Source: Micropterix aruncella
Lineage: Eukaryota; Arthropoda; Insecta; Lepidoptera; Micropterigidae
Direction: 5' to 3'
DNA: 64,000 nucleotides
Assembly (NCBI GenBank): GCA_944548615.1
Contig: OX155980.1
Coordinates: forward strand, 41,379,865 to 41,443,864
The translations under genes and the position numbers were made by a program. Of this stretch, positions 28,307 through 38,417 are shown piece after piece. Within the stretch, counting starts at the first letter, position 1. Every line of letters begins with the position of its first letter. The notes beneath the pieces were generated by a model, which was not told the origin of the DNA, did not search any database, and saw only the letters and a program-made list of their open reading frames with translations.

Positions 28307-28540
28307 TGGTTTTCAACGAGCAAACACTGGTGCAGCGGCTAGCAGAAATCCACGTTCGTTTGCAGTACATGGACTCCCTTTATCGGGCCAGACAGGAGGA
28401 CGTAGTAACGCTGCAAAGGAGAATCTCAAAGTTGGGCAGCGGCCCTGTCGCTCCCGTCGCCGCGGGATGCAACGGCGCCTTAGGAGCAACGCAGGCTAGT
28501 CCCACCCAACAGCCTTCTTACGCCAACAGGAACTTAACTG
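28307..28540 (+). CDS. Mgat4: Mgat4 exon A: stem/coiled-coil segment
   Basis: The acceptor TTTGTTAACAG precedes 28307 and the donor G|GTGAGT follows 28540. The exon begins with two bases of a split codon and ends with one. It encodes residues 1-77 of the visible protein. A heptad-like segment (TLVQRLAEIHVRLQYMDSLY ... LQRRISKLG) fits the coiled-coil stem that follows the membrane anchor in MGAT4 enzymes, where vertebrates have an equivalent charged helix. After it comes a low-complexity Gly/Ala/Pro/Gln linker poorly conserved in the family. The exon carrying the start Met and anchor must end with one base of a codon; I could not find it upstream. Confidence 0.85.
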
Positions 28541-28586
28541 GTGAGTATCCCCTTCATATATCACTATAATCTCTACGGACCCTGCG

Positions 28587-28634
28587 TATATTCCCATATC
28601 AGCAAAAAGTCATTGTTGGTGATATGGGAATATA
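28587..28634. repeat. perfect 15-bp inverted repeat just after exon A
   Basis: TATATTCCCATATCA at 28587-28601 is the reverse complement of 28620-28634, with an 18-nt loop. It starts 47 nt after the exon A donor, so it would form an RNA hairpin in the pre-mRNA. Function unknown. Confidence 0.6.
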
Positions 28635-28969
28635 TGATATGGGTGATAGTTACTGCTACTAAATTTGGTATGGTAAGTTCTATTAAAACTAGAAATCTAG
28701 AATATAACCCCGTTCATAACTGGCTGTTTGCTATACATAGAACTAGATTTCGATTTTGGTTTATTGACCAATCCTTAAACGAAAAAAAAATCTTTGAAAA
28801 CAACAACAAATCAATAATGGATTCATAATAATACGGGTACCACGTGGGTAAACTGTGATAATACCAGTAACTCAATCCACGGCATATCAGGTACGTAATA
28901 AAGAGGTTTGAGTGTCCTACAAAGCGACGTGACCGACCCCTCCAACCGACAAAATATCCGCACTTTTCT

Positions 28970-29270
28970 AATTCAGTCGACGGGTCATGTTCAAGGCCAG
29001 TGATATTTTTAACTGGGCAATTGCCCTTTGGCGGGACTTCTCGTCAGCAGCGAATCTTCTTCTTCTGCGGCGAACGACTGCTATGCTGCGATACCCGCGC
29101 TGGCTCTCCGCTACTCTAGTAAAGTCTAGTAGACTGCTCGGGTGTTTCCGGACTTCTAGCGGCCTGGTGTACAGCGGAGCGAGCTCACGGATGTGCTCGT
29201 GCGGCGAGGTGTGTCCGCACTGGCATGCACTGGGCTCGTTATACCTGAGTCTGCTAGTCATGATGTAGAT
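28970..29270. other. GC-rich intronic block with ORFs on both strands
   Basis: A sharply bounded GC-rich segment. It is open for about 95 codons on both strands; the minus-strand frame is Arg-rich with CQCGH. No domain is recognised and no splice context fits, so it is most likely a fragment of a mobile element. Confidence 0.3.
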
Positions 29271-29274
29271 ATTA

Positions 29275-30020
29275 CAATCTTAGTTTAAAATACCATAGCA
29301 GGTATATTATACGCATAAAAATTTAAACAATTACACGCGTGGTAATGACATCTCTCACCCATTAAATGGAATTTTCAAAAAAGTTAATCTCTTCAAAATA
29401 AACTGTGGAAACCTAATCATTTATAACATTTTAACAATAATTACTTTCTTTCTAAATAATCTAAAGTACTAAAAAATTACTTATGAAAATTGCAACGCGA
29501 CACGAAATTAGTTTGCCAATTATTTATTATTATTAGTTTCAAATAGTATTCATGGGCATTACAGATGAATCCAATTAGCCCTTGAATATTAAAGCTAGAG
29601 TGTAAGTCTAAAAATAAATGACCACATAACTAAATTAATGCTAACATTGAACAAGAAAAAAACATAAAAAAATAAAAATAAATAAAGGACAGATTATGAT
29701 AAACATGAGATAGCAAGGAGTTGCCTTTTTAGCTGCCAAAGGGATATACAAAAGATATCTATTTCTGTGGGTAAGGATAGCTATAATCCTTCCCACTGGC
29801 CTGTCTACAAAAATATTTGTACGATGGTAGGGCACATTAAACAATAGATGCGATCTCCTCGCTGTGTAATTTACCGGTAAGAATACTGACTATATACCTT
29901 TATGCACTTATTTAGGTAAGAATACTGACTAATTTTAAATATTTATCGTCAATTTTGATCATCCATCAGCATTAAATTTCATCTTGTTTCTAATAGTTGC
30001 CGTCTAGCTGTTTGACTTTT
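29275..30020. other. intronic AT-rich stretch, no gene seen
   Basis: Only a short minus-strand ORF (29641-29844) of hydrophobic low-complexity sequence. No motif was recognised. Confidence 0.4.
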
Positions 30021-30024
30021 TTTG

Positions 30025-30399
30025 TCAAATAATTTCGAGCTTTATCGATAAATTCGCTGTGGGTTTCAAATGCACGTCCACTAGAATCCAAAATTTGGCA
30101 AACGTACGCGCGTCAAATTCCTGTGATATAGCCATTTGACATACTGTAGTTTTCAAATATTTTGCTTTACAACCATCTATCCTAATCTGCATCATAGCAA
30201 AATACGATTTGAATATTTGTCGATTTGACTCGTCAGATATACGATACTTTATAATAGAAGCTACATCCTTAACACCATCCTGAACACGTACACCCTCAGC
30301 CGGCACCACACAATTCTCGCATAGGCGGGAAAGGAATAGCACGATACGTTTCTCAGTGATGTTACCAGTCAATATAGTTTTACAAAATTTTGCATACAA
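30025..30399 (-). CDS. unrecognised 124-codon ORF
   Basis: A minus-strand ORF starting with ATG at 30397-30399 and ending at TAA 30025-30027. The amino-acid mix is balanced (MYAKFCKTILTGNITEKR, CENCVVPAEGVRVQDGV, YFAMMQIRIDGCKAKYL), unlike the low-complexity ORFs around it, and includes a CENC motif. I recognise no family. It lies antisense inside the 20-kb intron of the Mgat4 gene, with no nearby partner exon identified. It may be a remnant of a mobile or captured gene, or a chance ORF. Confidence 0.25.
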   Translation of the reverse strand: MYAKFCKTILTGNITEKRIVLFLSRLCENCVVPAEGVRVQDGVKDVASIIKYRISDESNRQIFKSYFAMMQIRIDGCKAKYLKTTVCQMAISQEFDARTFAKFWILVDVHLKPTANLSIKLEII

Positions 30400-30771
30400 T
30401 GTTTAAGCCATTTTATAGTTGGCAACGCTACTATAGTTACTGCTCCTTAGTTGCGCACAACTTACCTTAAACTAACAGGTAAGAAAGAGACGCAAATAGC
30501 CGCGTCAGATGGCGTCGCAACTAAATGACAAACTATATTTTTCTCTTAACTTATCCTTTCTCATCCTCATGTGGGAATGTTTAGGCAGGATATCGTAAAA
30601 AAACACAAATAAATAGGTGTTTTAAAATAATTAATTATGAACGAACATATTAAAATACTATTCATGGGTTCTGCCTGGTAAAAAAACAATCTTCCTGGTA
30701 TTACATTTGTCTCAATTCATGTACCTAAGTAAAAACAGAGTTTTACACTCACCCTGTCTATTATCTTTCTA

Positions 30772-31246
30772 CCTTTCTTCTATCTACACTTACAACATCA
30801 GAAGCCTGACCCTTAGAGACTCATAGTAATCGCCGAGCCGAAACTACCGACGCAATTAGGCTGTAATTTCTCACATGCTTTCTCCTCACAACGTAGGCAC
30901 CCTTTGGGAAGAGATTTTTTGAAATTCATCCCTTAACGTTACCAATCGGGGGGTTTTGATTTTCAGAAAGTCTAACGTATATCTCCCGAGGTAAATATAT
31001 TAAAAAGAAACCTTTCTTCTATCTACACTTACAACATCAGAAGCCTGACCCTTAGACTCATAGTAATCGCCGAGCCGAAACTACCGACGCAATAAGGCTG
31101 TAATTTCTCACATGCTTTCTCCTCACGACGTAGGCACCCTTTGAGAAGAGATTTTTTGAAATTCATCCCTTACGTTAACAATCGGGGGGTTTTGATTTTC
31201 AGAGCGTCTAACGTATATCTCCCCAGGTAAATATATTAAAAAGAAT
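30772..31246. repeat. 239-bp tandem duplication
   Basis: CCTTTCTTCTATCTACACTT begins at 30772 and again at 31011. Both units run through CGCCGAGCCGAAACTACCG, CACATGCTTTCTCCTCAC and ATCGGGGGGTTTTGATTTTC to AGGTAAATATATTAAAAAGA. They differ by a few substitutions and a small indel (GAGACTCATAG versus GACTCATAG). Non-coding. Confidence 0.9.
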
Positions 31247-31249
31247 AAA

Positions 31250-32805
31250 AAACACAACTGCCGTTACAGAAAGTGAACTATTGTATCTATAATTATTTTT
31301 ATTACGGTTTTTTGATAAAATATTTGGTAGTTATGTATTTATCTATATAGATACATATATATTTCCTGAATGTACTCAAGCAGGCCTTTCATTTGACTGT
31401 AAACACTATATATTTATGTTAATTTATTGATATTTGGACCTTTTTACTATTTAGGAAACTACTTAGTTGATACTTGGATGCAGTTAAGGTACCATATGAC
31501 ACCGGGATGAGATAACGATTCTAACAATACCACACACCTCTAAATCGGTTCAAGCGTTTAGAAGTTATGGTGGAATAAAGAAAAGGAAAACATACATATA
31601 TGAACCCAGAACACATTACACTCCTTTCATCAAACACCGTGTAAAAATGAGTCGAGATGGGAGAGGGGTGTAGTTATAATCGCGGATCTCCGAAATGGAT
31701 AAAGATGGGAGCTTGGTTGTCGGGTGTCTTACGATCCTTTGAAAATTACTCCAGGAATTATCAAATTTCATCCCCTAGTGGTTTAAAACGGTGGTCGATT
31801 TGATGAAAATTTTACGTCGTAGTTCATTACATTACATTTTCATCGTGTCCAATTGACGGCTAAAGGCCGCTCTTGGATGTATCAAAATAATTGGGTTAGG
31901 TAGTAAGTCTCGTTACTAGTCTTTACTGGACATACATAGGTAGTCAAGAATTAACTACTAGATTGTCAAACTATAAATATAAATAATCAAAATAGAAGCC
32001 TAATATTTGAAGTAGTTAGTAATTCGAATAGATACGTAGTAAAATTATTCATCGTAATATTCAAATTGTCAGTAAAATGTTAAATAATCAAATTAAATCT
32101 ACCCTATGTATTTTAAACTAAAAGTACATAATATAAGACCATATAAAATAATCAGGCAATAAGACTCTACTTTTTTATGTAATTTAAATGGGCATAATAT
32201 TTGAGAAATCATGGCCATCAAATTCGGCCAGATTATAGAAAGTGTGGCCTATCAGCATCTCCTATTTTTTGAGATGCTGTCCATTTTTATGTCCACCAGC
32301 TGTGTAAATTTTGTAAGGAGTAGATTATAGAATTTAATGCTAAGGTACAAGTAGCTTTTCTGTACTTTTGCCAGTCGTATTCGGGGTACGCATAAAAGGG
32401 AGCTGCCGCGGGTATGATGCGAGTGAATGTCTGCATTATTTGCAGTTTCTACGAGGTGCTGTTTAGCATACAATAAACACTGGTATATGAACGCCGAATA
32501 CATAGTCATTACCCTTGCCTTGCTGAAATATTTCTAGTATATAAGATCTAGTCATTCTAGTATATAATATCTACAGACGACATTTCAGTCATACTAAGAT
32601 AAATTTGTTTTGTTAGTCTTTGTCTGAATGTATTGAATTTACTAAGCATTATCATGAAATAAGTATTAATTAGTCATTCCAAATTGTGACAAATTTATTT
32701 TGTGGACGAACAAAATAAGAAAGTACTCAATGTATTCATGTACTCAATGTACTCATGAATTATTATTAGTTCACAACTTGAACATGATACGTATTAACTA
32801 TTTAT
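31250..32805. other. intronic stretch with repeat K only
   Basis: Apart from the K copy at 31540-31655 this is AT-rich, with short ORFs lacking recognisable domains. Confidence 0.4.
31540..31655 (+). repeat. dispersed repeat K, copy 3
   Basis: AATCGGTTCAAGCGTTTAGA, AGTTATGGTGGAATAAAG, GGAAAACATACATATATGAA and ACACATTACACTCC match the copies at 18805 and 19355. The GTTGGGCAG segment is replaced by TCATCAAACACC. Confidence 0.6.
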
Positions 32806-32810
32806 TATAT

Positions 32811-32857
32811 TATAAGATTATAATTTATACGTATAACGTATAAATTATAATCTTATA
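32811..32857. repeat. perfect 21-bp hairpin with 5-nt loop
   Basis: The arm 32811-32831 (begins TATAAGATTATAATTT) is the exact reverse complement of 32837-32857; the loop is TATAA. It sits right before AAAAACGAATCGCCGTGCGT (32861 onward), which resembles the start of a common insect non-autonomous repeat containing GAC(C)GATTTGAATT. The hairpin may be an element terminus. Confidence 0.8.
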
Positions 32858-33169
32858 TATAAAAACGAATCGCCGTGCGTTAGTCTCGCAGGATCTCGGA
32901 AATGACTCGACCGATTTGAATTATTTTTCTTTTATTTTGTTCGCCTTGATTGAGGAGTGGTTTACAAAAAAAATATCTGGGAAAAACACAAAGAAACAAC
33001 TGAAAATCGAAAAAATCGAAATTGGTCATTTTGGGAACATTGGCCACTTTCTAGATGGCTATCGCGGCGATCGTATTGTTTGACAGCTCCATCCATCCAT
33101 ATTGCTAGTATCCATAACTGTTATTCATTCCGTAGATTGTGTAAAATTTCAAAAAGTCGAAAACTTAAA

Positions 33170-33590
33170 AAATGCAAAAGTCAAAAAAAGTAAAAAAAGT
33201 CGGAAAAGTCGCAAAAGTCAAAAAAGTCGAAAAAGTCGAAAAAGTCGGAAAAGTCAAAAAAGATTAAGTCGGATTAAGTCGAAAAAGTTGAAAAAGTCAA
33301 AAAAGTCGAAAAATTCGAAAAAGTCAAACTAGGCGAAAAAGTAGAAAAAGTTAAAAGTCAAAAAGTAAAAGAAAACAAATAAGTGGAAAAAGTAAAAAAA
33401 GTCGAAAATGTCGGAAAAGTCGCAAAAGTTAAAAAAGTCGAAAAAGTCGGAAAAGTCGAAAAAGTCGAAAAGGTCGGAAAAGTAGAAAAAGTCAAAAAAG
33501 TCGAAAAGTCAAAAAAGTCAAAAAAGTCGAAAAAAAGTAAATGGAAAAAGTCGAAGTCGAAGTCAAAGTCGATTTCGATTTCGATTTTTG
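33170..33590 (+). repeat. (AAAAAGTCG)n minisatellite
   Basis: About 420 bp of 9-bp units AAAAAGTCG/AAAAAGTCA with GG and frame-slipping variants, ending in GTCGAAGTCGAAGTC and GATTTCGATTTCGATTT. The Lys/Ser/Val-rich ORFs (33102-33332, 33383-33598) come from reading the repeat in different frames and are not genes. Confidence 0.9.
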
Positions 33591-33639
33591 AGTTTTAAAG
33601 GGTGTCGATAGGTTGGGGATGGGGGGGCGGGGGGTTGTT

Positions 33640-33760
33640 GTTGTAGGATTAATGATATTAATATTCAGATGAATTACGTTCCTGGCTACTTGACAGGAAA
33701 GTATTGGGGTGACAAAAAGTTTTTTTTAATGACATAACCACGAATTTGGACTTAGATTGG
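33640..33760 (-). repeat. repeat H, end fragment (minus)
   Basis: ATTAATATTCAGATGAAT, the CTGGCTACTTGACAGGAAAG block and GGGGTGACA ... GACATAACCACGAATTT match 16720-16810. Confidence 0.6.
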
Positions 33761-34529
33761 GGATTTCAATACTGTAAAGACCTCATGGAAATTTCGATCG
33801 ATTTGATTGAGCGTGAAAAAAAAATCCGTGTCGTTTTACAGTGTCCATTACAATGTCTAGAATAAGAGATAAAATAGGTCGACGAAGTCAGTCAAATGTG
33901 CGGCATGCTACTTCAAGTGTTAACCGCACTGATGTGAGATGATTCCATCATCTCTGCCGAAATACAATATGAAGCTGTTAATCTGAAATTGTTTGCAGTG
34001 GTGCCTAAGAATATTAATCTATGGACTTCGCGAAGTTTATAACAACATATCGCCCTGTATGCTCGATAGTAACTGTTCCAGGCGTTACCCGAGAGACATG
34101 ATTGCAAACACCATCACACTTATGAAGAGTTACAATCAAATCACATTTAGGTGGTACGAAGTCCACGGGGTCATCTAGTTACTTTAATAATAACGGTGAT
34201 TCTGAAAGTTTTATTTAAATAGATTTCGTCCTCGATAGTTATAATGGGTGGTTTGGAAAGTTTGAGCCCTAATTATTATTCATAAAAAGGTCAAGTGAAA
34301 AACTTTTTGCATAAATTAGTAACTTTCAATGAAATATGGATCCATACGTTCTCGTTAAAATCCACCGAATAGATAAAAATCAGAAAGTCAGTAATTTAAC
34401 AAATTTATCAATCAAGCAATTCGAGTTAATTTCATTAAATATTCTAAATTTACATGTTTGCATCCATGTTAAAATTTTGTATTATTATTCAGAAAGCACA
34501 CAGTTGTTTCAATGAATAAAAAACTCTTA

Positions 34530-34862
34530 ACCCCCTAGCCCAAACCACCCATCCTACGCTACTCCTCCCCCCTGTTTTCCCCCTAAACCTCCCCCTCTCC
34601 CTCTCCAACACCACCCCCTCAAAGCCCCTTTTGCATTATAAGCACTCGGGTATCTATTAAAGCACTCTAGATAAGACGGGATAGGAACCCATGAAAGAAG
34701 AAGAATATTTTCGTTCGGAACTTTATACATCCTTACTTGGTCTATTTTTTTTGACGTTAAAGCATTCTAGATAACGCGGAATAGGAATATACGGAAGAAG
34801 AAGAATATTTTCGACTCTCCCACCCCAGACTACCCCCTCCCTCGACCCCCCCCCCCCCCCCT
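34530..34862. repeat. C-rich tracts with a 100-bp tandem duplication
   Basis: Polypyrimidine/C-rich runs at 34530-34625 and 34815-34862 flank two copies (34661-34714 and 34761-34814) of AGCA(C/T)TCTAGATAA ... AAGAAGAAGAATATTTTCG spaced exactly 100 bp apart. Non-coding. The complementary strand has G-runs. Confidence 0.75.
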
Positions 34863-34959
34863 CCAGCAAAACTAGTATTTTTGTAGTATTTCCGTGGTTT
34901 TAAAATGATTAATTTTTCAAATATGGTTCGTTTCTCGGGTAGCCGCGGGCGGCTCGACG

Positions 34960-35318
34960 TTATTATATGATAAAACGTATGTCGGAATTATATTTTTTTG
35001 TGTCGCTTGTATTAAAGATATTGCAATTGTATCAGAGACTTCAGAAGGTTCGACCCAATGACCCATCTGTGTACCGAATTCCAAGTCTCTAACTCCGAAA
35101 TTTCGAGATTGAATTAGGACTAGCTCGCCCCCTGGTAGACCGTTTTCAACCATAATTCAACTTTTCCACTCTTGCCATGACGAAATGATGCCTGCATGCC
35201 AAATTTCAGCTCATTTGGGTAAAGCGTTTCGGCGCTATCGTAGAGAAATACACATAGACATTCAGATACATAAATAAAAGTGCGTCCACAATACTTTCCT
35301 TGTCAGGAAAGTAAAATG
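34960..35318 (+). repeat. dispersed repeat H, 3' part
   Basis: CATCTGTGTACCGAATTCCAAG, TGAAATGATGCCTGCATGCC-type block (ACGAAATGATGCCTGCATGC), GCGCTATCGTAGAGAAATAC and CAATACTTTCCTTGTCAGG match the H copies. It ends directly at the R1-clade LINE. Confidence 0.65.
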
Positions 35319-35323
35319 ATACA

Positions 35324-35990
35324 ATGATGGTGCGTTCGATGACAGTGAGACGGGTCGGCAAGGCCGGCGTTTTAGTACAAACATCAACAAGACAAGGATT
35401 GGAGAGAGCGATGGCAGCTGCACCACGTCTGAAAGAGGCTGGTATGAAAGAGGTTGAGTCACGTGGCAGACTCCCGCGAATTGTCATCTATGACGTTCCA
35501 CAGGAACTAACAGATGAGGATATGAGAAATCTAATGTGGGAGGGCAACCTTTCTGGCAGCTGCTCTCTGTCTAGAGAACAGTTTAACGCCTCCACTAGAA
35601 AAACATTTAATTTCGGGAGACGAGACGGCGATGTCACGCAGACGGTGTGGATTGTTGATCCAGCTGTAAAAGCTATTCTCCTTCAACAAGAAAGAGTGTT
35701 TCTCGATTGAGCATCGTGTAGAGTGCGAGATTACATCGGAGCGATTCGGTGCTATAGATGCCATTTGCATGAGCATATCCGTAAAGTAAGCACAGAGAAG
35801 GAGGTTTTTTGCGGCCACTGTGCAGGATCGGGACATGAGGCAAGGGATTGTCCGGGACATGAGGCAAGGGACTCCGCCAAAGTGCGCTACGTGCAACCAA
35901 ATGAGGCGAGAGAGCGCAAATGCCACCGGCTCGGTTGCATGTTCTGTCTATAATAGGGCTGTAGAGAGGTTTATAGCATCCACAACCTTT
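35324..35990 (+). pseudogene. R1-clade ORF1 (gag-like) fragment
   Basis: A frame from 35324 reads RLPRIVIYDVPQELTDEDM, an RNA-binding-fold-like segment, then TVWIVDPAVKAILLQQERVF. An in-frame TGA stands at 35708-35710. The same frame continues into zinc knuckles: CYRC at 35750-35761 and CGHCAGSGHEARDC (C-x2-C-x4-H-x4-C) at about 35810-35852. This is the usual C-terminal end of R1-type ORF1. Start and 5' region are truncated. Confidence 0.7.
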
Positions 35991-36147
35991 GGGAATGGGG
36001 CATAGTCTCCCCAACGTAAGATCCATTGTGCTACTCTGGAAGAGGAATGTATCCACATGATGCTTCGTTCAGGAGCCCTACACATTCGGAGAAAAGTTAG
36101 TGGGCATTGATGGAGCGGGCGGCGTACTCTTAAAGGGGAACTGACCC

Positions 36148-36535
36148 ATGGCGGGGATCGTGGTAACTTCTGCTTTACCGTTCCCCCTTTTATTGGATCA
36201 GTATTCCGGTGAGCACATCGTCTGCGCGTCAGTGCTCGTAGAGGGTGTAGAATTATACTTTATATCGGTATACTTTCAGTACAGCCACGATGTTGGACCC
36301 CACGTTGCCGCTCTCGCCGGGGTATTGAACGCTCTTCGCGGTCGACCAGTGGTCGTAGCAGGTGACTTTAACGCTCGCTCGATCGCCTGGCATGATGACT
36401 GAGAACGGGATAGGTTCGGGAGGGTCGAGGCGGTCGAGGAGCTCATTGCAGGTTTCAATCTCCATATTATCAATGCTCCGGGATAGCATCGGACTTTCTG
36501 TGGCCCCGGTCGGACCAGTAACGTTGATCTGACTC
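36148..36535 (+). pseudogene. R1-clade APE-type endonuclease fragment
   Basis: The frame reads FISVYFQYS, a short spacer, and VVAGDFNARSIAWHDD, the conserved GDFNA catalytic region of apurinic-like endonucleases. It stops at the TGA just before GAACGGG (about 36400). The next block, ELIAGFNLHIINAPG then TFCGPGRTSNVDLTLC, is the expected continuation and ends near 36540. Confidence 0.7.
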
Positions 36536-36549
36536 TTTGTACGGTAGGC

Positions 36550-37700
36550 CTGTATCTGTGCCTACGCGGATGATGCATTGCTCTTGGTGGGTGGAAACAG
36601 TCGGTCTGAAATCGAGCGAAGAGTGGATCCGTCACTAGACGATATTCATCGATGTGGCCAGCGAAATAGACTCCTTTTCGCCGAGCAAGACGCAGGCAAT
36701 GAATTAATGAAGGGAGCACCTATTGAGAAACCCAGTTATTTGCCTGGGGGGTTCTTCCGTTTTGTTTTTTCCCCAAGTACGGTACCTTGGAGTTATTCTT
36801 GAAGCCTCAGGATCGTTCACTGCGCTTGCCAAAGGTGTCTCCGAAAAGGCACGTGATATTTTCTTTGCTTTGCGACGTGTGACCCGCACTAACTGGGGTA
36901 TTCGTTTTCCGGTGGTGAGAACTATCTATCGAGGTTTTTACGTACCCCATACATACGCTGCTCGTGCGTGGGCTACCGATACCTTTGCTGAGGCTGGAAG
37001 AAAGGCTTTTCTTCGGGGCCAGCGGCTCCCTCTGATTGCGATGTGCGCGGCCTATCGTACAACTTCGACGATGGCGCTTCCAGTTATCACCAGCGTACTT
37101 CCTGCAGATCTTAAGGTACTGCAGCGTGCGGCCATTTTGTGGGTCCGTAGGGGTCGCGTTGTGGAGTACCACTCCGTTATTGTCGACCCGGAAACTACGA
37201 GGTTGGCGGATTGTGTACGCGCCCTCCATTCAGACAGTTTTAGAGTATGGCAGGAGAGGTGGGATACCAGTATCAAAGGCCGCTTAACTCACTGTTTTTT
37301 TTCCGGCGGTCGAAATCAGGATGCGGAACGATAGTTTCTTGCGGTTTGACTACCACACTACACAAATGGTCGGGGACCACGGTGACTTCAGGGGTAAACT
37401 TTTTGACTTAGGTCTTGCCGATGATCCTTGGTGTGTGTGTGTGGTGTCGTCAGACTGCAGAGCATATACTATGGTCGTACTCGCTACTGTCGTACAACAG
37501 GGACGAACTGCTGGACGCGATGTGTGGCCACATAGGTGGATATCCTATTTGGTACACTGGCCTAGTCAGTAGCAAGGAGTGCTTCGCAACATTTCATTTC
37601 TTCGTGACGCACTGGGCGTCGCGGCTGGAAGAACTAAGATTTCAGTGCGCTTCTCCTCTAGGTGCGAGTGATTTGCCGTCTCCATCAAATGTATGCTGCT
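36550..37700 (+). pseudogene. R1-clade RT remnant and C-terminal domain
   Basis: YADD (36563-36574), the RT active-site box, follows only about 20 bp after the endonuclease block, so the fingers and palm before it are deleted. Then come LLLVGGNSRSEIERRV and, from 36723 to 37334, VRYLGVILEASGSF (RT block E), a thumb/connection segment (RRVTRTNWGIRFPVVRTIYR) and LQRAAILWVRRGR. A C-terminal Cys/His segment (CVWCRQTAEHILWS) spans about 37423-37470. Frameshifts separate the pieces. Confidence 0.7.
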
Positions 37701-38084
37701 CGCCGCGCTGTGCCGGTTTTAAACGCCGGTGCAACTTTAAATTAAACTTTGTTTGCATTGTTCTCTCCCTAACGGGTGTGTCCGTGCCACACCGCACCAG
37801 GCTCGCTCTGTTCCCACTCCCTTCTTGCTGCTGTTTGCGAATGTTGCCTAATTATAGCATATGCACTGCCACCTGCCAATAATATGTTTATTTTTATTTT
37901 TGTGTAATAAGTATTGTAACTATGTAATGAAATGTAATTTAAGTACATGTATGTGTATGTATATGTAAAATGTAAAAAAATTATGTATTATAAAACGAAC
38001 AAATAATTGACTCCTTGGGGGACTGGCTGGGGATAGAAGCCTCTGATTCTTTGGATATACTATTAAGCTGGGAAAGAAACTGCC

Positions 38085-38392
38085 CGGGTGGTGGATGAAT
38101 TGGCTTTTGTCGTCATCCACCTCGTTGGAGTAAGAAAACTGTAAACAACATCAAGGTCGAAGTAATTGTCCGCCGTGAAGACGTCCGTTGTCGTGCACAA
38201 ACTCTCGCGCTGCCATACAGCACTGATAAAAAATTTCGCCGTAAATAAAAACGCTCGCCGCCGCCGCCGAGGGGTAAACACGGTGCATACTGCAGGATTC
38301 GTGGACAAGCTTCCATAGTGATCCATACCACACTGACGAACGCGCCTACAGACGGCGAATTAACCGTAGATTTTCACGGCGATAAAACAAGG
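38085..38392 (+). repeat. element L, second copy
   Basis: Aligns in opposite orientation with 16124-16400: TAATTGTCCGCCGTGAAGAC, TTTCGCCGTAAATAAA, AAGCTTCCATAGTGAT, GGCGAATTAACCGT and TTTTCACGGCGA. The dense CGCCGCCGCCG stretch gives ORFs on several frames that are not genes. Confidence 0.6.
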
Positions 38393-38417
38393 GTGAACAA
38401 GAGGGATTAGACTGCTC

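Larger units (their letters stand above)
35319..37985 (+). mobile_element. R1-clade LINE, decayed with large internal deletion
   Basis: The order gag-like ORF1 with zinc knuckles, APE-type endonuclease, RT remnant and C-terminal region is that of R1-clade non-LTR retrotransposons. Intact members are about 5-6 kb; this copy is about 2.7 kb, because most of RT is gone. The 3' part passes into an AT-rich tail near 37890-37985. Host target preference cannot be read from the flanks. Confidence 0.75.

Noticed and set aside
33102..33598. Lys/Ser/Val-rich ORFs resembling a basic repeat protein
   Set aside because: The DNA is a 9-bp minisatellite with slippage between frames; no start context, splice sites or conserved domain.
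36704..37287. Minus-strand ORFs in the R1-clade C-terminal region
   Set aside because: The plus strand carries recognisable RT thumb and connection motifs; the minus frames are shadows.
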